Shown: positions 52,312 through 63,019 of the stretch, one piece after another
Position numbering within the stretch: position 1 is the first letter of the stretch
Layout of the letters: each line of letters opens with the position of its first letter
Origin: Lates calcarifer
Taxonomy: Eukaryota > Chordata > Actinopteri > Centropomidae
Reading direction: 5' to 3'
DNA length: 64,000 nucleotides
Assembly (NCBI RefSeq): GCF_001640805.2
Contig: NC_066849.1
Coordinates: 24,674,250 to 24,738,249, forward strand
The notes under the pieces: generated by a model
Database searches by the model: none
Told to the model about the DNA's origin: nothing
The model's input: only the letters and a program-made list of their open reading frames with translations
Translations under genes and position numbers: made by a program

Positions 52312-54962
52312 ATGAGTGCATACCTGCTGGTCCTATGTTTGGCTTTGTTGCAGCAGGAAGGAAGAGCAACACCAGACCCTCCAGGCTGCAGCAGCTCAGA
52401 GGCGGTGAGAGTGGCAGAGGAGGCCCTGGAGCAGATCAACCAGGACCGGACAAACGGATACATCCTGGGCCTCAACAGACTGTACGACCTCTCTTACACG
52501 CCTGCAAAGGTGAGGGGACACACTCGCATACACACATACATGCACAAAAACATGAAAAGTATTCCATGCTATCTCTTGTATCTTGAAAATATTTGCAGAA
52601 ACATGGTGGAGGGGAGCCTAGAAAAAGAAGAGGAAGAAAACTAGAGTAAGAACAGGTCATTGTAATGTGAAAAGAAACTAAAAAAATAAGTGTGTGTGTG
52701 TATGTGTGTGTGTGCATCCAGGAGAAAGATGGGTCGCTCTACAAACTGACCATTGATGTCATGGAGACCAAATGCCACATCACCAGCAGGAAACCATGGA
52801 AACAATGTGAAGTCAGAGACATTGCTGATGTTCCAGTAAGTACCACATGGTGGTGTCTCCTCACTCTTAAAGATCAGCACAGTGAGTGCTTCTCTGTTGG
52901 CCACAATAGAGTTGAGCTCAAACTAAAACACAATCTGCTTTTTGAATATTTTAAGACTGATGCAGAAATTACGCATTGTTTACTGTTTGCAAATGTTACC
53001 TATATTATATCAGATCATTTCACTCGTCAAAACTTATTTATTTATTTATTTTTATTATTATTTATATAATTTATTTTATTACTACTTTCCAACCAAGCGA
53101 ACCCCTCAGATTAGTTTGTTTGTTGACCTAGTTGTCAGTTTGGCTCTATATGCATGTGTCTACACCTACACCTGTGTGTTTGTGTCCTCCAGGTGTATGG
53201 AGAGTGTGAGGTATCTGCCTACGTTGACACTCAAGTCAAACTTCGAAACTACTCTTGTGTACTTCGTGAAGGTAGACCAGTGGAGTTGTTTAGACTCATC
53301 TGGGATTTTTTTTTTTTTTTTCATTCATTTGATTCATTTCATTTGATGACACAGAAACACATTTTTAGATGACACAAAGTGTCAGAGTCTATTGTCATGG
53401 CATTTTACCATTTTGTTTTTGTAAATGTTTATTGAGGTGTGAAATTAAAGATATTTAAATACACTGTTCAGTGTGAGAAAATGTCATACATGAATGATTA
53501 TGCAGAGGTACAGTTTTATTTTTTAAGCATTTGAAGGAGATAAACATCTGAACAAAGAAAGCTGTCAGAGGGAAGAGAGGGATGCAAAATGTTAAAGTTA
53601 ACGAAAGAGAACAAATTCGTTTGCCTCAGCTACATCCCAGTAACCTTGACGATGCCCATCCTTGTGTTTAGTTTCTGCTACTGCGGTGGTGTCTGTGTGT
53701 CCGGACTGTCCCACAGCTGATAATTTGAATGACCCCATCATCAAGGAGACAGCCAATCTCTCTCTGCAGAGGTTCAATGAAGAGAGCCAACTGGCCAACT
53801 ACTTTACTCTGGAGAACATTACAAAAGCCAGTTCACAGGTTAACAAACAATAACAATGACAAACAAAATGTGGGTATGTGTGTATACACAGTGTGTATAC
53901 ATTACGTTTTTGTGTATTTTCTCAGTGGGTGGTTGGTCCAGCTTACTTTGTGGAGTTCACCATCGTGGAGACAGTGTGTTCAAAGAAAACAGATGCCAGT
54001 GAACTGAGCAGCTGCCCACCTATGGACTGTCAGTTTGCTGTGAGTAACATACACACAGGTGTATTAAAGGTATTGATTTACTGTGCTTACTCAGCACAAC
54101 AGGGCTGTCCACAGTTTAAAGCTAAATAACTGGACAAAATGGTTGATTGTTGGAGGAGAAATTTCCCTGAAATAAATTTAGATACTTGTTTCATTAGAAA
54201 TGGAAATAAAAAACATGAATAATATTCAGCTTGTATTTCCACTCAGGGCCTCAAAGGCTAATTTATCGCTCTTAAACGTCTTTTTGTTCTGAAGCTTTTC
54301 TGGCTCCAAACAAGAGGCCATCAAGTTGTAAACCCATGTTCAGCTATTCTTGATTTCTTTCCTCTCAGCATAGAGGCTTCTGTAAGGGCTCACACGTGGC
54401 CATTGAGGACCAGTTTGAGATCAGACCTCCTGTTGGAAAGAAGGACAGCTCATTTCAGAACAGGAAGCCTGTAGATGTGAAGTGTGAGCTCTACGAACCT
54501 CAGGTACCTGCTTCAGCTGCAGCTTCAGCCCCATGCAATAAGACTTTATATGTCTGATCTACAGAGATACCACCCAATTCTGCAGCTCTGCTAGTTTTTT
54601 TGTCTCTTTGTCTACCTGTAGTCTCCCCACTCTCATCAACATGTTCCTGTACACTCTCCTGATGTCAGTAGAAGATGAAGCAGTTACCCACACAGTCTCT
54701 TTCCTTTCCTCTGCAGGCTGCTGCTGTGGAGGAGCAGGCCCACGCAAAAGCAGACAGTGGACACACTGAGCATGAGCGCCACAACCACACACACCTGCAT
54801 CCCCATGAGCACACACACTCAGCCACACTTACTGTCTCCAAGACACGGGGCTCCCTCGGGACTGTGGTGGATCGGCCAGTCTCTCCCAGATCTTCCCCGG
54901 CAGCCAGCTCTTGCCCCGGCCCACAAAGGCACAATCTGGGGATTGACAGACTCAAGCTCTGA
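52312..54962 (+). CDS. fetub: Fetuin-B-like cystatin glycoprotein, short His patch
   Basis: Seven coding exons: 52312-52509, 52722-52835, 53193-53271, 53672-53838, 53926-54039, 54369-54503 and 54717-54962. They total 1053 nt, 350 aa. A signal peptide (about 1-19) precedes cystatin domains at about 25-130 and 145-269, with CPDCP at residues 140-144, the zinc-protease-blocking linker of fetuin-B. SSQWVVGPAYFVEFTI across the exon 4/5 junction is a strong fetuin-B signature. INQDRTNGYILGLNRL opens domain 1. Sequons are NYS, NLS and NIT. The tail has ten His, nine of them in 19 residues, then ends with Cys335 in CPGPQRH, matching the CPGxxRH ending of AHSG-type fetuins; it could pair with Cys26. 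Exons 2, 4 and 5 are identical in length to those of the upstream gene and all phases agree, so the two are tandem duplicates. Exon 6 is 48 nt longer, inserting 16 residues. Also 13 mature cysteines. Confidence 0.9.
52690..52714 (+). promoter_or_regulatory. TG repeat at the exon 2 splice acceptor (second fetuin)
   Basis: TG-repeat run interrupted once by TA, followed by CATCCAG and exon 2 at 52722. It mirrors the upstream paralogue. The acceptor of exon 3 also contains TGTGTGTTTGTG. Confidence 0.6.
53033..53082. repeat. (TTTAT)n low-complexity run
   Basis: AT-rich TTTAT/TTAT run in intron 2 of the second fetuin gene. Confidence 0.8.
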
Positions 54963-56002
54963 TTGGCTGGACACAGGGCTGCATCTTTCCTGCATGTTGT
55001 AATTAGTTGTGAAAGAGACAAGAAATTGTAACCAAGAAGTAAAATATAGACAGTAAGTTATACCAACAATAATCCTTGTAAATAATCAGATTACACTGAT
55101 TGTTTGATTGAAGCATTTACATATCTGGACGTTGAATTATTTCCTCCCAATGTGGAAATTGTTTGGCAGTTTAATTATGCAAATAGAGTTTGTCTGAAAG
55201 ACACAGCTGCTTTGTTTCAGTAATTTTTACATCACTAATTTAAAATGAGGAATTTTCATATACTCCTCTTTAAATGTTTTTAAATCATTTGTGAGTCATA
55301 CTCTCAGTAATCTCAATCACTGTTGAATAATAGTAAAAATTAAACAGAAAACCGTTGTTTGCTGTGTGGTTTATTCCATATGTTGCAGGTAAAATGTGCA
55401 CAGTACAAGTGTTTAACTGTTACAGACTCTGTGTTTTGTTTTGTTTGAAGTATAAAATTAATTAGCAATTTCACACATTTAATGTAACGTCTGATCCAAC
55501 GAGGTAAAACTTAGTGGCTGGTGAGACCCACTTCTGCCCTCTATTGGTCAGAGGGTGTAGAAGCAGTTTGCAGTTTTTGGGGTGATGTGGCGGAGTCGCT
55601 GAGTGTCTGGTAAAATAAATTGTTTCATTTTCATTTCACTAATATGAGGTTAAGTCATTGAATGTTGCTGGTTTGGCCTATTTTATCGACTGCTTTCCCC
55701 AATGTCGACAGTGTAACCATGAGAATGATTTCTATTTTGGTTCCCGTGTAGACAGCTGAGGCTGTTACCGCAGATCAGGGTGACACATCATGACGTGAAA
55801 CTCCTACAACTTTTAAAACTTTTTTTCTTCGACTGTTTATACGGGTTACGTCTGTATTTTGGTGAGTTTGTGATTCAACCTGCCCCGGAAATCACATTCA
55901 CGTGTTGCCTGAGAAAACGAACGGAAAAGTCATACAGGAACACACGTTCCTCACTCTGCCACCACGCTGCTTCTATTAAACCGGCAGTCCTCTGGATAGC
56001 TC
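54963..56002. other. 3' flank of the second fetuin gene and tRNA upstream region
   Basis: No exon seen. ATTAAA at 55339-55344 followed by the GT-rich 'gttgtttgctgtgtggttt' is the best polyadenylation candidate. AATAAA at 55614-55619 is an alternative. The last 150 bp before the tRNA show no repeat signature. Confidence 0.45.
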
Positions 56003-56074
56003 GCCGTGATCGTATAGTGGTTAGTACTCTGCGTTGTGGCCGCAGCAACCCCGGTTCGAATCCGGGTCACGGCA
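56003..56074 (+). tRNA. tRNA-His (anticodon GTG)
   Basis: A complete 72-nt cloverleaf. Acceptor arms GCCGTGA (56003-56009) and TCACGGC (56067-56073) pair perfectly, with discriminator A at 56074. The D arm, the anticodon stem CTGCG/CGCAG, anticodon GTG at 56036-56038 and the T arm with GGTTCGAATCC (the B box) are all present. There is no intron. The base before the gene is C, so the His-specific G-1 must be added after transcription, as usual in eukaryotes. It decodes CAC/CAU. Confidence 0.97.
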
Positions 56075-56075
56075 A

Positions 56076-56081
56076 TTTTTT
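56076..56081 (+). terminator. RNA polymerase III terminator
   Basis: TTTTTT begins two bases after the tRNA-His discriminator base. This is a strong Pol III stop and supports an active gene. Confidence 0.9.
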
Positions 56082-57594
56082 GAGGTTCGCACGTCCACAC
56101 AGAAACTGATGCTACTACTTTGAAATTGTACGGCAGACACAGTGTGTTGTTCTGCAGCCGCCAAATAGTAAATTAATGTAATTCCCAAGTGTGTGTAGAT
56201 ATATCTCATCTTATGGCATCTGTAAAGACTTTTCTTCTTGGCCTTTATATCAGACTGAAAATTCATTACACCTCTTGCCCTCGATAGGTTTACTGCAGTG
56301 CGTTAGGCACCGGACTGAGTCAAGAGACCCACAAGAGAGGAGCCGTGATTTGTGGAGACACTTTCATAGGCCTGTTAAGGCCGAAGCACACAATGTGCTC
56401 GGTGGACTATGAGAGAATGTGAAACAGTTCAGGAGAATAACAAACCTATTGGACCTCGGTCTCCAGGGGAGGCCAGCTGAATACAATTTCATTTACTCAT
56501 TTATAAAAGAGTCCTCTGGCTGCCAAGCAACAAACTGAGTCATTTTTCTATTACACAGCACAGAGCAATCTGATGAATAGAAAAGAAATGTAGGAATAGA
56601 AAAAAAATGTGACCAGTGCAACAGAGATGTTTCAGCTGTTTCTGAGATGTTTTAGTTTTGTTTTAAATATTGAAATTAAATCACAATATGACAAGTAATT
56701 ACTGTCTTTGTGTGAAATATATAACACCTGTTCTCCTTAAATTATGTTTTCTGTGCAATAAAATGAATGAGTAATATACAATATTCACATATTCTTGCAA
56801 AAATAATAAGGCATACTGCCCAGGATAAATTATTAACCTGTCAATTTATTCAAATACTATGTGCAATTGCAGTCTTACTTATGTCAAAAGAATTGTGTAA
56901 TTGTGTGATACATATTTTTCTAAATAGGTTTTTCACATAACTATAATATTTTAGTCAAGGGAGTTGATTTTGGAAACATTCTGAACTTCATAATATGTCC
57001 ACAAGGTGTCACCCTTATATTTGTTTTCACTTCACTGAGCCTATGATCGGAGCTCACTCAGCTGTACCAATGTTCAATAAGCTGATATTTGAGTTTCTCT
57101 GGCAAAACTACACTTGCCAGAAATATAAGAAAGAATTTTTCAATGCCAAAACTTTATTAAGTTAATAAAGGCTGAGGTGTGTGAGAGTAAAACATGAGGT
57201 CTGTTGCTGCTGCCAGATTACTCTGATCTGAATCTGATTCAGCATTATGAAACTGAAGGTTGAGTCCATCAGAGAGTCTCAAGAAAAAATGTGAGTTGTC
57301 ATCAGATACATTTGTTACACAAGATAATGTATTTTTTTCTCCTTACAAACATGGGATGCATTCACTGCTTGAGGCTTGTGAAAACAGTTTCAATGAAATC
57401 ACTGTAATAGGAAAGTTATTCTTTAACTGAACGGCAAACAACTTGTGTCCATACCAAGGCCATAATCCACGGGTGTCACAAGTTAAAAAAGGTTAGAAAC
57501 CAATTGTTGTTTTCATTGTTCTGAACTGTTGAACAAGATTTTTCAAACCAGTACTTTTGCCTGTGAAGCCTATGGTTTTGTAAAGCCATTCATG

Positions 57595-57705
57595 TCTTCC
57601 TCAGGATGAATTGTAATAACTCCCCTGATTTTCCACCAAGCACTCTCTCAAGGTCAAAACATCAACTTCTAGTGTTTTGGTTTACAACCACATACCTGCA
57701 AAACA
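57595..57705. repeat. Dispersed fish repeat fragment
   Basis: 'aggatgaattgtaataact', 'ctctcaaggtcaaaac' and 'cacatacctgcaaaac' belong to the same family as the larger copy near 26101-26800. Confidence 0.5.
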
Positions 57706-59096
57706 GATCAGTCTTTTATCTTTTCATCTGTTCTACAGACCATGTCATAGTCTAAACTTGGCCCAAACTGGTCCAAACTTTTTGCCATTTTGCCAAAGCA
57801 TTAAAATAGTTTCAATAAGTACTGCAATAAGCTGAGTGCTGTAGAAAAGTTCTTTCGGAGCCCTGTGGAGTCATTGTAAGTCTAATTTAATCAAACATCT
57901 CTATGAAGAGATCCTCTTTTCCAAATATCTAAAGCCATCTAAAGACTCACCCTTAATTACATTACGAAAATGGAAGTTTTCAAATCAATACTTTGCTGAA
58001 CATGTTTCCTTTTGACTGTACCCTCAGCTTTCCATTAGCTGCCTCAACAAACACAAAAAAGCAATTCAACTACAAGTCATTGTTTGTGTATCATCTGTAC
58101 TAATCCACCCCTGAGTGTGAGCTGCAGACAGTTTGTTAATATTCCATGTTGTTACACAGTCTATATACTACGTATTGTTGTCATCATTTGTCGCGCTTCT
58201 TCCCTCCTTGTCTGTCCTCTTCTCTGCAACTCTCATAGGAGAAGTGAATCTAGTCCTCATGTTGTGTGTCCCACATTTTTTTACCATTATTAATTCAGTT
58301 TAAGAAGCCCTCAAGATGTGTAAGACTTGTGGTGTGTGTACACTGATGTGTGCACAGGCAGTCTAGTACACACACACACATACACTGTTATTTGTGACCT
58401 GATAATGAATGAAGTTAACACCAACTGAAAACATTAGCTCTGTTCCACACTGAAACATGAAGTTGATGTATTTGGATTAGTCCACTCAAGAGAGCATTTT
58501 TGGAGCACCACCTCAGTGTGGATGGAGACAAAGATGAGTTTTAAGATAAAGCCAGACAACTGTGAAAATGGTCAGAGTTCTTCATGGTTTCATGTGTGAA
58601 CCAAGTTTGACCACTGTAAACATAGTTCATGGCACTACTACAAGTATGAGCCTCCATGGAGTACCTTTAACTTTTTAAGATGCACCCCTTGATTTTTTGG
58701 TGATAGCACCGCTAAATCTTGGATGGTTATGGGGGAATATACATTTTAAGATTATAACAAATCTGGGAGCTTTAAAGCCCGTACAGGAGTATTTTTGTGA
58801 TTTGTGGCAGATTTGACAACTTGACAACTCTTTATAATCATCCAAAAAGATACTGTGGTAGACAGCAACACATGCTGCTAACCCCTTCCCTGTCACCTCT
58901 GTGGATCAAATCCAGGGACACTGTGAACCTGTTACCATGTTAGCATTAACAGCTGTTTACCTACCAGTTTAAAAGTTCTCTGCAAGTTCAGCATCTTCTA
59001 TTGAAGTTAGCATGCTAACCAGCTAGCCCCAGCCCGTCCGGCCTGTCTCATCACTCTCTGATACTGACTCACTGTAGTGTCCAGACTGATCTGATC

Positions 59097-59130
59097 TTTT
59101 CCTTAACCCTAACCAAGTAGTTTTTGTGCC
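59097..59130 (-). repeat. Dispersed fish repeat fragment, copy 2
   Basis: The reverse complement matches the fragment at 36605-36637 with a few substitutions and one single-base indel. See that entry. Confidence 0.6.
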
Positions 59131-61059
59131 TGAGCAAAACCATGACCATGACTTCTTTTATGGCTATGAAAGAACTGCATGTTGCCTTTTGGCTTTTAAG
59201 TGGAGGCATTCTGGGGGCTTTTTGTGCACTGATCTCCAAGACTGACTTCATGTAAGGAGCATATGCTTTAAAAGCCAAATCCCTAATCAAAAGATCACAT
59301 TTGTATTTGAAGACCAGGCAGGGATTAAGTTGCGCTCTATCCTTTTTAAGAGCCTTAAGGGCACGAGGAGTCCCTGAGAGGGGAACTGGTTGTATTCAAC
59401 AGTAATTCCTCATGCAGCGAGACAGCAGCTGCTCTTGTGGGCCATTTAGCTGTTTAGCTGTCACGAGGGCAAGGTGGCCATGACCTCGGGGACTTTTACA
59501 TAGCAATAGTGCAATACAGCAGTTATATAGAGATGTCCTTCAAAATTCTGTGATAATATGAGCGCTGTGTGGGCCTCAATGTTAACACGCTTGAAGATTT
59601 GAAGCTTAGTTATTCAAATCTTTCAATAATGATCACAGTAGCTAGATGAGGGAATTCATTTTGATGAATGATGATGTTTATGTTTTCATTTGACTGTATA
59701 CAGTGAAGTAAGAGGATAATCAAGAGGGAGCTGAATCGTACATGACAGAATCTAGTAGCTAGATGCCAGTTTTGAACCCATGGAGAGTAAATCATCTGCA
59801 TCATCATCCTGCTATACTGTAAGCCCTCAGGGCACCATTAGCAGCAGTACTTCATGTATTGTATGTTTCCAAAGAGATGGTGAGAATGTGAATTACTGCT
59901 GCCCCACTTCCCCTTCCCTCCCTGCCTGGGACCACCTTGAGGGGAGCGCTGCATCCTAACTCCCAGGGTGACGCAGATGGTTTGTGCATTATACAACATG
60001 ACAACTGCATTAAACATGAATACAGTTCTACTGTGTCTGCTGACCACATATCACTGTGGTTTATGGGAGGTCTCTCCTACTGGAGAGGTTTTATATTCCA
60101 GGTGCTTTAACAGAGTGTGTGGAGGATGATCAGTGTAGAGGATCTTTGTTTAAATGATAAACACGGGTCCATTATTACAGCATATGTTGGTTATATCAAC
60201 TGTAGGGTACCAGGATGTAATTAGGTTGGTATTATTTTTTAATATTTAAGATTAAAAAACTTTTTGTAGAATTGTTCAATATATTTAAGTATTTAAGGGT
60301 CACCAAGTTTATATTAGGGGGTGTATGCATATAAAATGGGATCAAAGTAGTGGGGACACACTATTTCTGCACTGAATTAACTTCAATAATCTAAGATGAT
60401 GCCCCTGCAGCAGGTTTAGTCCACTTATTTCTACATGGTAAGAGCAATGAGTCATTCACAAGCCTCTTATTGAACAATTCAGTGGGTTAATTTCATATAT
60501 ATTATATATGTACAGACATTTCTTACTCCTACATTTTCATCTTTTGTGCTTCATCTTTAGGAGTTACTTGCATCCCAGGGAGGTAGTAGTAGATATAACC
60601 ACTAGTTGGTAGCCTTGTCCTTTTTTTTTTAATTCTATTGAGGAGCAGAGGTTTGTGATTAACATACATCAGCCCCCTGTAAAGTCATAGTAACATTTCT
60701 TATTCTCAACAAAGCAGATCTGAGTTTACTTTCTTACATCTTCTAGCCAGTGTCTTTGATTATTTTCTCATAAGTGATGAATAAACGGCACATTTTCTGT
60801 TGTATTTTGTTGTTGTTATTTTGTTTTTGTTGTATTTATATATTGTATTTTCTGTTATTGTATTTTCTGGTATTATTTTTCAGTCAAATAGATGTCATTC
60901 GCTTTGCTTGAGCTGACAGGTAATTTATTTTCAGAGTGTGTATGTTGTGCAAAAATGTAAACAAACAAACAAAACATTAAGTTAATGTATCACTTCTGTT
61001 ATTAACAAAGCCAAAGTTTACAGAATAGAAATGTGACAATAAAGTAAGCTACACCACTC

Positions 61060-61100
61060 CTTAGTTTGCACTGGCGACGCGCAGGTTATTCCGTGTAAAC

Positions 61101-61135
<35 letters not shown>

Positions 61136-61640
61136 AGGAGGGTAGGAGGGCAGAAAAGAAGGGGCAGGTATCAGACCTTGAGCCCCTCCTCCACAGAGCC
61201 ACGGTGCGCCTGTGTTCCAATGGAAACAGGTGGGATCCCCCGGACTCCTCCAATCACACCCTCCCTCCGGTGCGGGGAGGGGGGGTCCAGGACAGGAGGC
61301 AGGACCCAACCAACTTCCACACTCACCACAGGAAAAGTCGGGAAACACATCTGTCCCCTGCATGTCGGTTCCTCTGCTGGTCCGCGTGTGTTTCTGAAGC
61401 TAGCACGGTAAACATTAACGGGGCAGCAGCTCGGAGCGCTGGTGAAGTAGTTGCTGCCACTTGGCCGCTGTTGAGGGCGGTGTAGCAGCCTCGCGGTGCT
61501 GGGACGCTTCGCTGCGATGGAGAACATGTACTGACCGGATTTGGGACTGTTTTTTTCTTGGATTACTTGTTAAACCGACACCGGTTTGCTTTCCGTTGAT
61601 ATTCTCTTGGTTCCTCTGGAAGTGTGGAGTAGTAAACACT
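61060..61640 (+). promoter_or_regulatory. nos1ap: CpG-rich nos1ap promoter and 5' UTR region
   Basis: CpG dinucleotides, rare elsewhere in the window, become frequent here (for example gcgacgcgc, gtccgcgtg, ctcgcggtg). There is no TATA box. It directly precedes the nos1ap start codon, so a CpG-island-type promoter is inferred. The exact start site is not visible. Confidence 0.55.
61104..61134. repeat. (GT)n microsatellite
   Basis: About 31 nt of uninterrupted GT within the CpG-rich nos1ap upstream region. Confidence 0.95.
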
Positions 61641-61647
61641 TTGGAAA

Positions 61648-62199
61648 ATGCCTGCAAAAACCAAGTACAACCTCGTTGATGATGGGCATGATTTGAGGAT
61701 CCCATTGCACAACGAGGAAGCATTCCAGCATGGGATCAACTTCGAGGCAAAGGTGAATTCACATGCAACTTTTATGTGTAGATAGCAAACTGTTAACGTC
61801 TAATTCAAACATAACAACAAGTTTTCGAGTGCTTGCTTTCGTTAGCCAACCTGTGTACCCAACGTTTAACGTTTACCACTGTAAAACTGCTTTATTCAAA
61901 GCCGGTCCAAGCTAACCGAAATCTAACCGTTTGGCGACTTTTTTAAAAACCGGAATCTAATTGCAGGAGGTTTGGCTAGCAAGTAAAGCAAGTTTTTAGC
62001 TAGTTGAGATATTGAAACTGTGCATAGTTAATCATTGCCGTAAGTGGACAATTGAACTGAATGCCAACTAGCGTTATAGTGTAATTAATGTATTGTACCT
62101 GTCATATTTCTACCTTCTTGGCAACAGTACATCGGCAGTCTGGATGTGGCGCGGCCGAGCAGCCGAGTGGAGATCGTGGCTGCGATGAGGAGAATACGG
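61648..62199 (+). CDS. nos1ap: NOS1AP (CAPON) adaptor, first two coding exons only
   Basis: Coding exons 61648-61752 (35 codons) and 62128-62199 (24 codons), both phase 0 with GT-AG sites. [20 protein letters not shown] and [20 protein letters not shown], the latter followed by RRIR, closely match the amino end of vertebrate NOS1AP, including the start of its phosphotyrosine-binding domain (from about residue 26). NOS1AP is a cytoplasmic adaptor. Its carboxy end, outside this window, binds the PDZ domain of neuronal nitric oxide synthase, and the PTB domain binds Dexras1 and Scribble. The gene continues past 64000 through a large intron. Teleosts may have two copies, and which one this is cannot be told here. 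Confidence 0.93.
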
Positions 62200-62620
62200 G
62201 TGAGTGGAAGCTCGACAAAACTCCATTTAAAAACTTGCAATTTTTCATGTTCCCGTGTGTCAGCGAAGGAGTTAATCTGGAAGAATACGGCCTTAGGTGT
62301 TTTAGGATTGAATGTAGTGTACTGTCATATTCGGTATACGTTTGATTAACTAAGCAGCAACCTATGTCAGGAAAACGACAACTTTCTGAGTTGATTTACT
62401 GTCATTCCAGGTAAAGCTAACGTAGATTGAGGACTGTGATAATAAGAGCCGAACACTGTGAATATGCGAAATGAAGCATTACTGAAGTGCTTGTGGTTGG
62501 GGTTTTATTTCTAATGGCGAATTTAAGAAGACACCATAATTGTTGAGGTGGAATGTTGCGTTGAGAAATTTTGCCCTGATAGAGAAATGAGCTCGAATGA
62601 ATTGTGAAGAGAGAGAGAAG

Positions 62621-62679
<59 letters not shown>
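62621..62679. repeat. Poly-A (30) plus (TA)n tract
   Basis: Thirty A followed by about 29 nt of alternating TA, preceded by a GA run. This may be a retroposon tail or a compound microsatellite. Confidence 0.9.
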
Positions 62680-62682
<3 letters not shown>

Positions 62683-62979
62683 ATGGTCTGAATTATGGTT
62701 GGACTAATTGGTGACTTTTCCCACTGATGCCGCAGAGAATGGCGTGACAAATCACCAAAATGAGGCAGAAACTACTGTGAAACACATGATTGGACACACA
62801 AACTACAGTATTATTATGCAGACATTGATAGTCTGAGTGCTGGTTATGAAAACACCTTGGAGTTGAAATGTGCAGACTTTGTACTGTCTCGGACTTGGGT
62901 TGCTTGGTGGGAGGTTTGGTCTCCGATGTGCTCCATCACTGTTTTGAAGTTTCCTTTGAAGCAGTGCACTGGAGTGTCG

Positions 62980-63019
62980 TCTGTCTCTCTCTCTCTCTGT
63001 CTCTCTCTCTCTCTCTCTC
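62980..63019. repeat. (CT)n microsatellite
   Basis: CT run with one G interruption in nos1ap intron 2. Confidence 0.9.

Larger units (their letters stand above)
56082..61059. other. Intergenic DNA upstream of nos1ap
   Basis: No exon supported. The stretch contains at least two dispersed-repeat fragments (57595-57705 and 59097-59130) and repeat-like text near 58900-59040. The remainder is AT-rich without recognisable signals. Confidence 0.5.

Noticed and set aside
54757..55002. Possible frameshift in the tail of the second fetuin
   Set aside because: The +1 frame looked vaguely like the paralogue's carboxy end. The annotated frame, however, ends with Cys-Pro-Gly and Arg-His as in known fetuins, so no frameshift is needed.
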